DNA of 64,000 nucleotides from an uncultured Poribacteria bacterium (GCA_951828515.1 OX639992.1:1116001-1180000); one strand, 5' to 3'; counted from the stretch's first letter, positions 18,508 to 29,933 are shown. Translations and numbers: made by a program. The notes: generated by a model not told the origin, from the letters alone.

Positions 18508-18599
18508 GGTTCGGTTAGGAAACCGAACCTACTGGTCTTGGTCTGCGACAGTTGTTTTTTCTAAAATTGATATCCATGATGTGGTTAGGAAACCGCACC
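18508..18599. repeat. Two palindromic dispersed repeats between metH and the YgiT unit
   Basis: GGTTCGGTT/AACCGAACC (18508-18529) and an imperfect GTGGTT/AACCGCAC copy (18580-18599), each followed by CTAC(T/C) and GGTCT. Otherwise 18310-18669 shows nothing I can support as a gene. Confidence 0.6.
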
Positions 18600-18669
18600 T
18601 ACCAGGGTCTGGGTGAACGTCGCGGTTAATGCGATATAAACTTTTAAAAATGGTATTATAAGGACCATC

Positions 18670-21600
18670 TTAGGTAAGCAGTGGCTTGAGCCAACGCCTC
18701 GCCGTTTCGATGTCCATACCGGTACGTTCCGCGTAATCAGCGACCTGATCCTCTCCGATTCTACCGATACTGAAATACCGCGCCTCTGGATGTGAATAAT
18801 ACCAACCGCTCACAGAGGCCGCTGGAAACATCGCCAGACTCTCGGTGAGAGAGATACCGGTGTTCTCTGTAACGTTCAACAATTCAAACAACACCCGTTT
18901 TTGGTTATGGTCAGGACATGCGGGGTATCCCGGTGCCGGACGAATCCCTCGGTATTTTTCGGCAATTAACGCTTCATTATCCAAGGTCTCATCATCGACA
19001 TACCCCCAAAGCGTTGTGCGGACGTGCTGATGCATCCGCTCCGCGAAAGCCTCGGCGAGTCGGTCTGCTAATGCCTTTGCCATAATGCTGTTGTAATCGT
19101 CCTGCTGCTGCTCGAACTCGGCACAGAATTCAGAGACCCCGTGGCCTGTTGTCACCGCAAATGCCCCGATATAATCCGGGACCCCTGTTGTCTTCGGCGC
19201 GATGAAATCACCGAGGCTGAGGTTCGGTCTCGTAAACGGTTGTTCCGTCTGTTGACGCAGGTGGTGCAAGGTGGCGACCCCTTCTGTCCGCGCTTCGTCA
19301 GCATAAATTTCGGTATCCTCACCAACACCGTTGGCAGGGAAAAGTCCGACGACAGCGCGTGCCTGAAATCTTTTATCTTCGACGATAATACGAAGAAGCG
19401 TTTCAGCATCCTTAAGGAGTTTACGGGCTTCCTCACCGACTTCTGAATTCTCCAGTATATTCGGATATTTACCGCGGAGTCCCCACGTCGTGAAGAAGGG
19501 ATTCCAGTCGATATAGTCAACCAATTCCGCTAACGGATAGTCTTCAAAAACTTTAGTACCCATCAAGCACGGCGTGGAGGGTTGATAATTTCGCCAATCC
19601 AGTGTGGATCTGCGTTCCTGTGCGATAGCAAAGGGGAGCAAGTTCGCTTGTTGCCGATTTTTCGCGCGACGTTTCCGGATCTCAGCGTACTCCTCACGGG
19701 TTTGCTCGGTAAATGTCTGTTGTCTTTCGGTACTCATCAGATGGCTAACAACGCCAACACTTCGAGAGGCATCCCTGACGTGAATTGTTGAACCACTATA
19801 AGCGGGTTCAATTTGAACGGCGGTATGTACCTTTGAAGTCGTCGCGCCACCGATCAGGAGCGGGATTTGGAACCCTTCACGCTCCATCTCTCCAGCGACG
19901 TGTACCATCTCATCCAAGGACGGTGTAATAAGTCCACTCAACCCGATCATATCGGCGTTCTCTTTCCGTGCGGTTTCCAGAATGTCTTCCGCAGCCACCA
20001 TCACACCGAGATCGAGGACCTCGTAATTGTTGCACCCAAGCACAACACCGACAATGTTCTTACCGATGTCATGAACATCGCCTTTCACCGTTGCCATCAC
20101 AATTTTGCCTCTGGATCGGATAGCACCTTCCGCCTGCTCCTTTTCAATATATGGAATGAGGTGTGCGACCGCTTTTTTCATGACCCGTGCGCTCTTGACG
20201 ACCTGTGGCAGGAACATTTTACCGTCGCCGAAAAGTTCACCGACACGGTTCATACCGTCCATTAGGGGTCCCTCGATTACGTGTATAGGACGTTCGTAAT
20301 TGAGCCGTGCTTCCTCTGTATCGGCTTCAATGTATTCGATGATTCCTTCAACAAGTGCATGACTGAGCCGTTCTTCAACGGGCAGTTTCCGCCATTTCCT
20401 ATTTACACGTTTCTTTTTCCCCGGACCTTTCAGTGTATCGGCGAGATTAACGAGTCGATCGGTTGCATCTTCTCGGCGATTGAACAAGACATCCTCTACT
20501 GCTTCTAAGAGCGGTTTCGGCAGATCGTCATAAACCGCGAGTTGCCCAGCGTTGACAATACCCATATCCATACCGGCATTGATGGCGTGGTAGAGAAATG
20601 CGGCGTGCATCGCCTCACGCACCGTGTCGTTGCCCCGGAAAGCGAAGGAAATATTGCTGACCCCGCCACTCACTAACGCATACGGACACGCGGCTTTAAT
20701 CCGCTCACAGGCTTCAATAAACGCCTTCGCGTATGCGTTGTGCTCTTCGATACCAGTTGCGACAGCGAAAATATTCGGATCGAAAATGATGTCCTCCGGT
20801 GGGAACCCGACCTCTTCCGTCAAGAGCCGGTACGCCCGACGACAAATCTCTACTTTCCGTTCGTAGGTATCCGCCTGCCCTTCTTCGTCAAACGCCATAA
20901 TAATAACGGCGGCACCGTACCGTTGAATCAGCCGTGCCTTCGCTAAGAAATCTTCCGCCCCTTCTTTCAAACTGATTGAGTTAACGATGCCTTTTCCCTG
21001 AATGCACTTCAAACCTGCTTCTATAACCTCCCAGCGACTGGAGTCTAATATAATAGGCACACGACTAATGTCGGGTTCTGCGGCGATAAGATTGAGAAAC
21101 TTGACAATTGCGGTTTTGGCATCTAACATGCCTGCGTCCATATTAATGTCGATAAGTTGTGCACCGTTTTCGACCTGATCTCTGGCGACCTCTAAAGCGG
21201 TTTCATAGTCCTCGTCTTTAATGAGCGTTGCGAATCGGCGGGAGCCTGTTACGTTTGTCCGTTCGCCAACGTTAACAAAGAGAGAATCAGGCGTGATGTT
21301 AAACGCCTCTAAACCGCTCAGACGGCAGGCATGTTTTTGTGGCACGGGTTCCCGCGGTGCGTACTCAGCGGCAACGTTGGCAATCGTTTCGATGTGTTCA
21401 GGTTGACTCCCACAGCATCCGCCGACAATATTGACGAATCCGTTTTGCGCGAAATCGTGCATCCATTCCCCCATTTCGGCTGGGGTTTGCGTGTACTGAC
21501 CGAGCTCATTGGGGAGTCCAGCGTTCGGATAACAGATAACGGGTATATCGGTTATTTTCGCCATTTCGGCGAGATAGGGACGAATTTGCTGTGAACCGAA

Positions 21601-22344
21601 GCCACAATTCAACCCGACGGCGAGCAGGTTCGCATGCCGAACCGAGTTCCAGAAGGCTTCGACTGTTTGTCCGGAGAGGTTTCTGCCGCCACCGCCACTT
21701 CTGTCAGAGGAGACGATAAGGGGAATATCAATGCCTCGTGATTCAGCGAGGGTTTGTATGGCGAAGAGTGCCGCCTTACAGTTAAGCGTGTCCATGACGG
21801 TTTCGACGAGAAGGAGATCGGCACCACCGTCAATTAAACCTTCGGCTTGCGTCGTGTAGGCAGAAACGAGTTGGGCAAAGGTAATGTTCCGATAGCCCGG
21901 ATCGTTCACATTCGGCGAAATCGTGCAACTGCGGTTGGTAGGTCCCATACTCCCTGCAACGAAGCGCGGTTTGTCGGGTGATGTCCATTTATTCGCCACC
22001 TCGCGTGCAATGCGTGCAGCCGCATAGTTTACCTGATACGCGATGTCTTGGAGTTGGTAGTCTGCCATTGACACGGATGTACTGGTAAAGGTATTCGTTT
22101 CGATGATATCCGCGCCAGCCCTGCAGTAGTTTGCGTGTATTTCTTTTACAATATGCGGTTGTGTTATGGAGAGCAGATCGTTGTAACCTTTGAGGTCACA
22201 GGGATGATCGGCAAACTGTTCCGCTCGAAAATCCGCCTCTGTGAGCCGATAGGTCTGCAATAGGGATCCCATTGCGCCATCGAGGATCAGAATCCGTTTC
22301 TCCAATTCATTTTTGAGATGTGTTATCCGTTCAGTGTCTGCCAT
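18670..22344 (-). CDS. metH: Cobalamin-dependent methionine synthase
   Basis: 1224 residues, full length. It transfers the methyl group of 5-methyltetrahydrofolate to homocysteine through B12. Domains in order: homocysteine-binding barrel (about 5-335; zinc cysteines in LNCG and [12 protein letters not shown]); pterin-binding barrel (about 355-620; [14 protein letters not shown]); B12 cap and cobalamin domain (about 650-900; GDVHDIGKN, whose His is the lower axial cobalt ligand); and the S-adenosylmethionine activation domain (about 920-1220; [20 protein letters not shown]). AAGGAGG lies ahead of the ATG. It is monocistronic, with no cobalamin riboswitch visible upstream, so any control is probably at another level. 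Confidence 0.97.
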   Translation of the reverse strand: MADTERITHLKNELEKRILILDGAMGSLLQTYRLTEADFRAEQFADHPCDLKGYNDLLSITQPHIVKEIHANYCRAGADIIETNTFTSTSVSMADYQLQDIAYQVNYAAARIAREVANKWTSPDKPRFVAGSMGPTNRSCTISPNVNDPGYRNITFAQLVSAYTTQAEGLIDGGADLLLVETVMDTLNCKAALFAIQTLAESRGIDIPLIVSSDRSGGGGRNLSGQTVEAFWNSVRHANLLAVGLNCGFGSQQIRPYLAEMAKITDIPVICYPNAGLPNELGQYTQTPAEMGEWMHDFAQNGFVNIVGGCCGSQPEHIETIANVAAEYAPREPVPQKHACRLSGLEAFNITPDSLFVNVGERTNVTGSRRFATLIKDEDYETALEVARDQVENGAQLIDINMDAGMLDAKTAIVKFLNLIAAEPDISRVPIILDSSRWEVIEAGLKCIQGKGIVNSISLKEGAEDFLAKARLIQRYGAAVIIMAFDEEGQADTYERKVEICRRAYRLLTEEVGFPPEDIIFDPNIFAVATGIEEHNAYAKAFIEACERIKAACPYALVSGGVSNISFAFRGNDTVREAMHAAFLYHAINAGMDMGIVNAGQLAVYDDLPKPLLEAVEDVLFNRREDATDRLVNLADTLKGPGKKKRVNRKWRKLPVEERLSHALVEGIIEYIEADTEEARLNYERPIHVIEGPLMDGMNRVGELFGDGKMFLPQVVKSARVMKKAVAHLIPYIEKEQAEGAIRSRGKIVMATVKGDVHDIGKNIVGVVLGCNNYEVLDLGVMVAAEDILETARKENADMIGLSGLITPSLDEMVHVAGEMEREGFQIPLLIGGATTSKVHTAVQIEPAYSGSTIHVRDASRSVGVVSHLMSTERQQTFTEQTREEYAEIRKRRAKNRQQANLLPFAIAQERRSTLDWRNYQPSTPCLMGTKVFEDYPLAELVDYIDWNPFFTTWGLRGKYPNILENSEVGEEARKLLKDAETLLRIIVEDKRFQARAVVGLFPANGVGEDTEIYADEARTEGVATLHHLRQQTEQPFTRPNLSLGDFIAPKTTGVPDYIGAFAVTTGHGVSEFCAEFEQQQDDYNSIMAKALADRLAEAFAERMHQHVRTTLWGYVDDETLDNEALIAEKYRGIRPAPGYPACPDHNQKRVLFELLNVTENTGISLTESLAMFPAASVSGWYYSHPEARYFSIGRIGEDQVADYAERTGMDIETARRWLKPLLT

Positions 22345-22432
22345 ACGGTATATTTTTCCTCCTTTTAGAAGTCCTCAAACGATACGGACATCGTGCATTA
22401 TAGTATACCGTACATGAAACCACTATGTCCAT

Positions 22433-22682
22433 AGGACTTACGCAAATCCGTTGTAGGTCTCAATCCACAAATTCCAGATTTTTTTCAAATTATGCGAATT
22501 TTCAGTCCAAAGTCTCGTCTTTAATAATAGAGGGTATGAACCGTATCGTCCCGCGTAATTTTACAAGATTCGGTATCTGAGTCAGGACTTAGGCAAATTG
22601 AATGAGGAAACGGTATATTTTGCTGATTTAACCCCCTAAATCCGCCTTATTAGGGGATTTTAAGAGAAAGTGCGTAAGTCCT
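22433..22682. mobile_element. Nested AGGACTTACGCA-type MITE fragments
   Basis: AGGACTTACGCA at 22433-22444, a variant AGGACTTAGGCA at 22584, and TGCGTAAGTCCT at 22671-22682. The inner pair bounds about 99 bp containing CCCCCTAAATCCGCC and TTAGGGGATTT, which can pair with each other. The gap 22345-22856 contains no gene apart from these elements. Confidence 0.6.
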
Positions 22683-22755
22683 ATAAAACTAAATGCCCCA
22701 GGGAACACGCCGACTTTTTTCGCGAAAATCAACGATAAATAATCCTGTTTTTTAG

Positions 22756-22784
22756 TTGACGATTTTCGTTAGACTTGTTAAAAT
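22756..22784 (+). promoter_or_regulatory. Putative promoter of the LRR/dockerin gene
   Basis: TTGACG and TAAAAT with 17 bases between, 72 bases before ATG 22857. Confidence 0.5.
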
Positions 22785-22856
22785 TTGAAAAAACAGAGGC
22801 TTCACACTTGACACGAAGTTTATGACGAAAAATCCGCATAATATGGACACAACACA

Positions 22857-25067
22857 ATGCAAATTGCCAATAAACAACACATTTTCTTAAGTATAATCGC
22901 GCTTTCCACCACATTCTTCTTGGCACCGCTAAGCACATCCGCACAAGTTGTCAGCATTCCAGATGCCAACCTACGCGCCGTTATTAACGAAACACTCGAT
23001 AAACCCGAAAATGCACGCATCACCCGCGAAGAGATGCAGACACTGACCGAACTGCACGCCGATAACAGAGGGATCACCGATCTGACTGGACTCGAAACCG
23101 CAACAAACCTCCGAGATTTAGCACTACGTGACAACTTGATATCCGACCTAACACCCCTTGCCAGCCTCACGCGCCTACGACAGCTTTTCCTAGGCAACAA
23201 TGTGATATTCGACCTATCACCTCTTGCATCCCTTATCAACCTAAGAGAAATAGGAATTAGTGCCAATTTCATATCCGATTTATCACCCCTTGCTGGACTC
23301 ATAAGACTGGAAGAAATAGGGATGTCCGAGAACCCACTCGCCGACCTCGCCCCCCTCTCAGGATTGATTAACCTCCGAGCCTTTTCCGGATGGGACACAC
23401 CCGTCGTGAACCTTGAGGGAATTGCAGAACTTCCCAAATTGCGAGATATAAATGTATGCAACGCAGGAATATCAGACCTCTCGCCCTTAGCAAAAGCAAA
23501 AGGTTTAACAGGACTCTATATTGTTGATAGCCAGGTAACAGACCTTTCACCGATAGCCGGGTTAACCAACCTCAAATTCATCAGTTTCCACAACAACGTT
23601 ATCTCCGATATATCGCCCCTTGAAAACTTAACGAACCTGACCTGGTTAGACCTGTCAGAAAACGATATCTCGGGTGTCTCACCCCTTGCTGAGATCCAGG
23701 CACTCACATGGATAAACCTCAGCGATAATTTCATAACAGACCCATCACCCCTCACGAATTTGGACAACCTCAACTGGATCGGTCTTACCGGCAATACCAT
23801 ATCGGACGAAACCGTCTTCGACAGGTTCGCAGGCCGCACAGCCATCACACACTCTAATTTTGTGAATACCATATTCCCGGAAGCAGGTCCCAAAATCGAA
23901 GGTCCCTGGCTCTGGGTGATCGTCCCCGGCACCCTACTTCACAAGGATACCGACCTCATCGCAAAAGCAACCGGCGGTGCAGCAACTGAAATCAAAATCT
24001 CCACCTTCGGGGCAACTGAAGGGAAAGCCGTCGGCGATAGTGAATGGGAGGCACATACACTCGCACCTACTGGCGGTGATAACATCAACGAAATGACAGA
24101 CGCACTCGGATGGGGCTTCGGCTCCGAAATATACGACCACGTCGTCTACGGATCGGTTACCCTCAATTCACCTCAAAAACAGGAAACAACCATGCTCGTC
24201 GGCAGCGACGATGCCGTGAAAGTCTGGCTCAACGGCGAGATGGTCCACTACAATCCTATAAAACGCGGCGCAGGGGATTTTCAAGACGCTTTCCCCGTAA
24301 CACTCAAAACTGGGGTAAACGTCCTCCTCGTCGCCGTTGATAACCATGGACACGAAGCATTCAGCGGGTTCTTCGGGTTCGCAAAGGATACCAACTATAC
24401 CGTTAACCCCATCAACAAAAAATTCGTCATCACTGTCCCAAAATGGGATGTCAATAGAGATGGCGCAGTCGACATCTTAGACCTTATCCTCGTCGCGCAA
24501 GACATCGGAAAAACCAGCGGAACTAACCTCCGAACAGATGTAAACGGCGACGGAACACGCAATATACAAGACCTCGTCCTTGTCGCCTCACACTTTGGAG
24601 AACTCAGTGGTTCCGCTGCTGCACCACTGCTAAGCCAAATTCTAACCCAAAACCGAATTTCGCCAACCGTCCTACAGGCATGGATCGCCCAAGCACAGGC
24701 TGAAAACAACGGCTCCTACGCATTCCAAAAAGGGATCGCGAACCTTCAGAAACTGCTAACAGCACTGGTACCCGAAGAAACCGCGTTGCTACCGAACTAT
24801 CCAAACCCGTTCAACCCAGAGACGTGGATACCGTATCAACTCGTCGAACCTGCCGGAGTTACGCTACGTATCTATGCTATAAACGGAGAATTGATTCGCA
24901 CGTTAGCACTCGGACATCAACCGGCAGGCATCTATCAAACCCGAACCCGTGCCGCCTATTGGGATGGTAAAAACGCCTTCGGTGAACCCGTCGCCAGTGG
25001 TGTCTATTTCTACACCCTCACCGCAAGCGAGTTCACATCAACACGAAAAATGCTAATCATGAAATAA
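22857..25067 (+). CDS. Secreted LRR/dockerin protein with Por-like C-terminal domain
   Basis: 736 residues. A signal peptide (about 1-30) is followed by IPDANLRAVINETL and about thirteen internalin-style 22-residue LRRs (60-325; LTNLxxLxLxxNxISDLSPL). A PA14-like or carbohydrate-binding-like domain spans about 340-515 (WLWVIVPG, TMLVGSDDAVKVWLNGEMVH). A dockerin-like calcium repeat covers about 525-580 (WDVNRDGAVDILDLILVAQ; DVNGDGTRNIQDLVLVA). A helical linker and the Por-like tail (about 643-736; NYPNPFNPETWIPYQL to the C terminus) complete it. It is most similar in layout to the next gene, 186 bases downstream on the same strand. Probably a cell-surface binding protein. Confidence 0.85.
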   Translation: MQIANKQHIFLSIIALSTTFFLAPLSTSAQVVSIPDANLRAVINETLDKPENARITREEMQTLTELHADNRGITDLTGLETATNLRDLALRDNLISDLTPLASLTRLRQLFLGNNVIFDLSPLASLINLREIGISANFISDLSPLAGLIRLEEIGMSENPLADLAPLSGLINLRAFSGWDTPVVNLEGIAELPKLRDINVCNAGISDLSPLAKAKGLTGLYIVDSQVTDLSPIAGLTNLKFISFHNNVISDISPLENLTNLTWLDLSENDISGVSPLAEIQALTWINLSDNFITDPSPLTNLDNLNWIGLTGNTISDETVFDRFAGRTAITHSNFVNTIFPEAGPKIEGPWLWVIVPGTLLHKDTDLIAKATGGAATEIKISTFGATEGKAVGDSEWEAHTLAPTGGDNINEMTDALGWGFGSEIYDHVVYGSVTLNSPQKQETTMLVGSDDAVKVWLNGEMVHYNPIKRGAGDFQDAFPVTLKTGVNVLLVAVDNHGHEAFSGFFGFAKDTNYTVNPINKKFVITVPKWDVNRDGAVDILDLILVAQDIGKTSGTNLRTDVNGDGTRNIQDLVLVASHFGELSGSAAAPLLSQILTQNRISPTVLQAWIAQAQAENNGSYAFQKGIANLQKLLTALVPEETALLPNYPNPFNPETWIPYQLVEPAGVTLRIYAINGELIRTLALGHQPAGIYQTRTRAAYWDGKNAFGEPVASGVYFYTLTASEFTSTRKMLIMK

Positions 25068-25252
25068 TACTATCAGGACAAACGCAAAACCTTTTGCAGT
25101 CGGGGTTTGTAACCGAAAACCGAAGCCATCCCACCTGTTACTTGGAAAGGGGTACCTGCCGCAGTTCTGTAGGTTGGGTTAATCGGTAAAGACGACCTAT
25201 GTTTATTCAGAAAATGACATTTTGCCATGAAGCATTTAAGGAGCAAATAACT

Positions 25253-28200
25253 ATGAACCAGAGCAAATACTTTTACCGCATTTTCTTAATAATCATCGCA
25301 CTCGGATTTATACACACAGCATCCGCACAACAGGAACTCGCACAACAGGCATATCTCATCTTGCAAACCAAATGCCTCGACTGCCATGGCCCCCACGGCA
25401 CCTTCACGGAGAACCTCGTTATCGACTCCGCTTCAGGATTAGTAGACACCGGAGTCGTCGTTCGAGGGCAACCGCTCAACTCTAACCTATATGCACGCCT
25501 CATTACAACCGATAATACGAAACGCATGCCACTCGGACAACCCCCACTCGACGACGCATCCCTTCAGGTTATTAGCGACTGGATCGCAGCAGGCGCGCCC
25601 AACTGGGAAACACAACACGACGTGACATTCATACCGACAGATGCCATGCTCACTGCAATGCAACAACACATCCAGACACTCAACCCCTTCGACCAACCCT
25701 TCGCGCGCTACTTCACGATGACGCATCTCTATAACGCCGGTGAAAGTCCCGAAGCACGCAACGCCTATAAAATCGCACTCGCGAAACTCGTTAACAGCCT
25801 CTCCTGGGGGTTTGACATACACAACCCACACCCGATCGATGACACCGAGACCCTCTTCTACATTGACCTACGTAACTACGACTGGGACCTCCGAGACGCA
25901 TGGACACAGATCGAAAACGTCTACCCCTACGCCATTGCCTTTGATGCAGAGACACAAGCCGGGCTCCACGCGAAACTCACGAATCTCCAACAGACAATGG
26001 ATTGTGATGTGCCGTTCGTACATGTAGATTGGTTCCTCGCCACCGCCTCGCTACCACCGCTCTACCACAACATCCTTCGACTCCCCGAAACAGAACGCGA
26101 ACTTGAACGGGAGTTAGACGTGGATGCCCACCGAAATCTCCAGAGAGACCCGGGGCGACGCGTCTGGCGCGCAGGAACAAACGACTCAGGTGTCTCAAGG
26201 CACAACCGCGTCGTAGAACGACACACCGCACGCTACGGTGCTTATTGGAAAAGCCACGATTTTGCTGGCAGCGCGGACGCACAGAATATCTTCACACATC
26301 CACTCTCTTTTGAACGCGACGGCGGCGAAGTCATCTTCAATCTCCCCAACGGCTTACAAGCATACTATATCGCAGATAAATCAGGGACTCGAATAAATGT
26401 CGCACCGACTGAGATCGTCTCCGACCCTGCCGCAAAGGACCCAGCCGTTCACAACGGATTGTCATGTATCGGTTGCCACACCGAAGGAATGAAAACGTTT
26501 ACGGACCAAGTCCGATCAGTTATTGAACAGACGGCGAACCCACTCTACGATAAAGACTACGCACTGCTGCTGTATGTAACACAAGACAAGATGGACGCAC
26601 TGCTCGCCGAAGATACCGCACGCTACAAAACCGCATTAGAGAAAACCGGCGGCGTGTTCGGCGGCATTGAACCTGTTCATCGTTTCTATGAAGCGTTCCA
26701 AGACGCTTTAGAGGCACCCGACGCTGCAGCAGTCGTCGGCTTACAAACTGAGGACTTCCTCTCACAGATCCGTAAGAAGTCAAGCCTCCAAAACCTCGGA
26801 CTCACAGGACTGACAAGCGGTGGGAATGTGAAACGGGACGCGTGGACACAACGATTCTCGGAGATCATCATAGCTCTAAATTCACCGGATACCCCAGTTA
26901 CGACTACACCCAGCACTGTCCGTCCGGTTCAACCCACACCGAGCGGAATCGTCCGTATACCCGACCCGAATTTGAGAAGTGTGATTGAACGGCTGCTCGA
27001 AAAAGAAAATGGGGCCGCGATTACCCCAGAAGATATGGAAAGATTAAACCGGATTGAGGCAGATGAAAACGGCATCCGAGACCTAACAGGCCTGGAATAC
27101 GCCACCAACCTCGAACGCATAGAATTCCGGCACAACGCCATCAGTGACCTAACTCCCCTCACAAACCTCATCCGATTGAATAACATCAAACTCCGTGGCA
27201 ATCAAATAACCGACGTAGCACCACTTGCCAAACTCTTCAACGTAGAATGGATGGGGCTCGAAGAGAATCAGATAACCGACTTCTCCCGCCTCCAAAACCT
27301 CAAAAAGTTGAACGGCATCGGTATCTCAGGGAACCCAGTGACCGATGTGTCACCCCTCGCCGGAATGATTAGTCTCGAAGGCATAGCCGCACGGAATACA
27401 CGCATCACCGATTTCTCACCCTTAGCAAACTTACCGAGGCTCCAATGGATAGAATTCGGTAATGATCCTACCATATCAACACTGCCCTCGCTAACAGGCA
27501 TAAAAACACTCAGACGTTTAGAAATCACTGGTACAAAAATCTCGGACATCTCCGGACTTGCAGAACTGACGCAACTCACACAACTTGATCTGGAAAGAAA
27601 CTTGATATCAGATATATCGCCCCTCTCAAATCTAAAAAAGTTGATTGAACTAAGGTTAGATAACAATCAGATTGCCGACATCTCTCCGCTCTCAGGATTA
27701 ACAAACCTAAAGGAACTGAGTCTAACGGACAACTTTATATCCGATTTCTCGCCCCTGGAGAGTTTACCCGAAATAATAACGATAAATGCACAAGGGAACC
27801 CAGGAAATTTTATAGACCTCAGCGCGCCGAAAATAACGAAATCTTGGCTTTGGATGATCGTCTCCACTGGCAATATTGGCGGCGCAAGGGCTGCAAAATC
27901 CGGTGTGGATTTCCTCGCACGCGCCAGTGACGGTGAAGTAACCGAACTTAAGGTCGCTACGGATGGCGCAACCGAAGGAAATCCCGTCGGGAGCAAAGTC
28001 TGGACAATCGGAGAATTGTCCCCCACGTATCATAGTAACCTCGAAGTTATGGGACGCGACACTGGCTTGTTGCTGGTAGATAATTTTGAGAACCACGTCG
28101 CTTACGGGTTTCTCGTCTTGGAATCACCCAGAGAACAACAGACAACGATGCTTATCGGCAGCAGCGATGCCGTGAAAGTCTGGCTCAACGGCGAATTAGT

Positions 28201-29419
28201 TCACTACAACTTTGTAGATCGTTATAGTTCCGATTATCAAGATCGGGCCCCTGTTACCCTAAAAACAGGAGAAAACATCCTACTGGTCGCCGTTTACAAG
28301 GCAGGCGGCCGCTGGAGCGGATTTTTCGGGTTCGCTTCAGATGCCGAATACACTGTCCTGTCACCTGGGCCCCGCTTTTCTCTCACCACAGACACAACAG
28401 AATTCCAAACCGATACCAAATTCGTCATTCGTCTCAACGCCGCAAATATGGAAGACTTAGCCGGATGGCAGACAGATGTACTCTTCGACCCAACTGTCCT
28501 AAAAGCGAACAGCATCACCGAAGGCACCTTCCTCAAACAGGGAAATGGACGGACCTACTTCCGCAGTGGCACCATCGATAACACAACTGGCAGAATTACA
28601 GGGATAAGTGCCGCACGGCTCACCAGCGGCGTAGAAGGAAGCGGAACACTTCTCGCAATCAACTTCACGCTCAAAAAAGCGATGAACACCCCAGTCCGAC
28701 TCCGAAACCTCAAAGCCGGAGATAGCAACGGCCAATCAATCCACATGACTTCACCCGAATTCCGCATCCGCCTAAAAACCGAGACCTCCACGACGATACC
28801 CGCATGGGATGTCAACGAAGATGGTATAACGGATATCACCGATCTGATTTTGGTGGCGACGGTACTCGGTACCAATTCGCCTGAGAACCCGCGCCTTGAT
28901 GTCGATGGGAACGGGACAGTCAATATCCAAGACCTCCTCCTCGTTGCGACACACCTCGGTGAGACAGTGGGAGCTGCGGCACCCGCCCTTGTTGCGTTGC
29001 CAGAACGTCTGACACCGGAAACACTTCAGCAGGCACTGGATCTCTTACGGACGCAGAATGACGGATCCCTTGCCTTCCAACGCGCAATCGCGAACTTAGA
29101 GCAGCTGCTGGCAGCGTTGATGCCAAAAGAAACAGCACTGTTAGCAAACTACCCGAACCCGTTCAACCCAGAGACCTGGATACCGTATCAACTCGCCGAA
29201 TCTGCTGAAGTTACGCTACGTATCTATGTTATAAACGGAGAATTGGTTCGCACGTTAGCACTCGGACATCAACCGGCAGGCATCTATCAAACCCGAACTC
29301 GTGCCGCCTATTGGGATGGTAAAAACGCCTTCGGTGAACCCGTCGCCAGTGGTATCTATTTTTACACCCTCACCGCAAGCGAGTTCACATCAACACGAAA
29401 AATGCTGATCCGCAAGTAA
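25253..29419 (+). CDS. Giant cytochrome c-motif/LRR/cohesin-like/dockerin surface protein with Por-like tail
   Basis: 1388 residues. After a signal peptide comes a planctomycete-type cytochrome c domain with CLDCH (about 41-45) and MPLGQPPLDDASLQVISDWI; a second heme motif CIGCH lies near 404-408 inside a region I do not recognise. Internalin-type LRRs span about 580-855. A PA14-like domain covers 860-1040 (WLWMIVSTG; TMLIGSSDAVKVWLNGELVH). A cohesin-like domain lies at about 1041-1175 (LAGWQTDVLFDPTVLKANSI and GSGTLLAINFTL). A dockerin-like domain is at 1183-1236, and the Por-like domain occupies the last 90 residues. The start ATG 25253 has AAGGAG nearby; the longer frame from 25199 lacks one. 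Having cohesin and dockerin in one chain is unusual. Electron transfer or attachment at the surface is only inferred. Confidence 0.85.
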   Translation: MNQSKYFYRIFLIIIALGFIHTASAQQELAQQAYLILQTKCLDCHGPHGTFTENLVIDSASGLVDTGVVVRGQPLNSNLYARLITTDNTKRMPLGQPPLDDASLQVISDWIAAGAPNWETQHDVTFIPTDAMLTAMQQHIQTLNPFDQPFARYFTMTHLYNAGESPEARNAYKIALAKLVNSLSWGFDIHNPHPIDDTETLFYIDLRNYDWDLRDAWTQIENVYPYAIAFDAETQAGLHAKLTNLQQTMDCDVPFVHVDWFLATASLPPLYHNILRLPETERELERELDVDAHRNLQRDPGRRVWRAGTNDSGVSRHNRVVERHTARYGAYWKSHDFAGSADAQNIFTHPLSFERDGGEVIFNLPNGLQAYYIADKSGTRINVAPTEIVSDPAAKDPAVHNGLSCIGCHTEGMKTFTDQVRSVIEQTANPLYDKDYALLLYVTQDKMDALLAEDTARYKTALEKTGGVFGGIEPVHRFYEAFQDALEAPDAAAVVGLQTEDFLSQIRKKSSLQNLGLTGLTSGGNVKRDAWTQRFSEIIIALNSPDTPVTTTPSTVRPVQPTPSGIVRIPDPNLRSVIERLLEKENGAAITPEDMERLNRIEADENGIRDLTGLEYATNLERIEFRHNAISDLTPLTNLIRLNNIKLRGNQITDVAPLAKLFNVEWMGLEENQITDFSRLQNLKKLNGIGISGNPVTDVSPLAGMISLEGIAARNTRITDFSPLANLPRLQWIEFGNDPTISTLPSLTGIKTLRRLEITGTKISDISGLAELTQLTQLDLERNLISDISPLSNLKKLIELRLDNNQIADISPLSGLTNLKELSLTDNFISDFSPLESLPEIITINAQGNPGNFIDLSAPKITKSWLWMIVSTGNIGGARAAKSGVDFLARASDGEVTELKVATDGATEGNPVGSKVWTIGELSPTYHSNLEVMGRDTGLLLVDNFENHVAYGFLVLESPREQQTTMLIGSSDAVKVWLNGELVHYNFVDRYSSDYQDRAPVTLKTGENILLVAVYKAGGRWSGFFGFASDAEYTVLSPGPRFSLTTDTTEFQTDTKFVIRLNAANMEDLAGWQTDVLFDPTVLKANSITEGTFLKQGNGRTYFRSGTIDNTTGRITGISAARLTSGVEGSGTLLAINFTLKKAMNTPVRLRNLKAGDSNGQSIHMTSPEFRIRLKTETSTTIPAWDVNEDGITDITDLILVATVLGTNSPENPRLDVDGNGTVNIQDLLLVATHLGETVGAAAPALVALPERLTPETLQQALDLLRTQNDGSLAFQRAIANLEQLLAALMPKETALLANYPNPFNPETWIPYQLAESAEVTLRIYVINGELVRTLALGHQPAGIYQTRTRAAYWDGKNAFGEPVASGIYFYTLTASEFTSTRKMLIRK

Positions 29420-29552
29420 AGCAACAAAACGGCGGAAGTTAACTTCTTATCACGCACTGCAGCCGGAGTTTAAAACCTTGCCTTAGCAGAATAATCAGCG
29501 CAATCCGTGATCCACACCCCTGACAACTGAAGGACTCCGTGTAAAACTTCCT

Positions 29553-29933
29553 ATGCAAACTCAAAACAAAGAACGCGAACGCTCTCCATATACCCATAAA
29601 TACGCCATCCATTTTGACATCCTCCCAGAGATCTCTTATCTCAATGAAGAACTACCGGTCTTAATAGCCGATCTATTGCCAATTTTCCACGGTTTTCCGC
29701 AAGATGTCTGGATCTCTGAAAAATCGGTAGATGAAGGACTTGATTTCTGTCGGGTTGTTTTCTCGGTATGTAGTGAATCTCCCGATGATGTTAAAACTTT
29801 CGGAAACTGGTTTCAGGCAATATTCCGAGAACCATCTGTCGCTGAAGTCTTAGAACGTCTTGTCAGGTGTGCGTTGGATGACTCTGATGATATAGAGGTT
29901 ATTCTGACGGATTGGACGCGCTTAGCGAATTGA
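29553..29933 (+). CDS. Hypothetical protein, acidic, 126 residues
   Basis: An open frame with plausible protein composition: a basic N terminus (MQTQNKERERSPYTHKYAIH), then acidic and hydrophobic alternation (FDILPEISYLNEELPVLIAD, FHGFPQDVWISEKSVDEGLD) and many Asp/Glu. No signal peptide or membrane segment. I do not recognise it. The ribosome binding site is weak. It stands between the surface-protein genes and the lolA promoter. The composition and lack of a competing frame make a real gene likely, but the function is unknown. Confidence 0.6.
   Translation: MQTQNKERERSPYTHKYAIHFDILPEISYLNEELPVLIADLLPIFHGFPQDVWISEKSVDEGLDFCRVVFSVCSESPDDVKTFGNWFQAIFREPSVAEVLERLVRCALDDSDDIEVILTDWTRLAN

Noticed and set aside
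22345-22440. Cobalamin riboswitch upstream of metH
   Set aside because: I looked for the B12-box and paired arms between the metH start and the MITE and saw none; the leader is too short.
22820-23461. 213-codon minus-strand frame opposite the LRR/dockerin gene
   Set aside because: It is a shadow of the LRR repeats, Arg/Ser-rich with no domain pattern.
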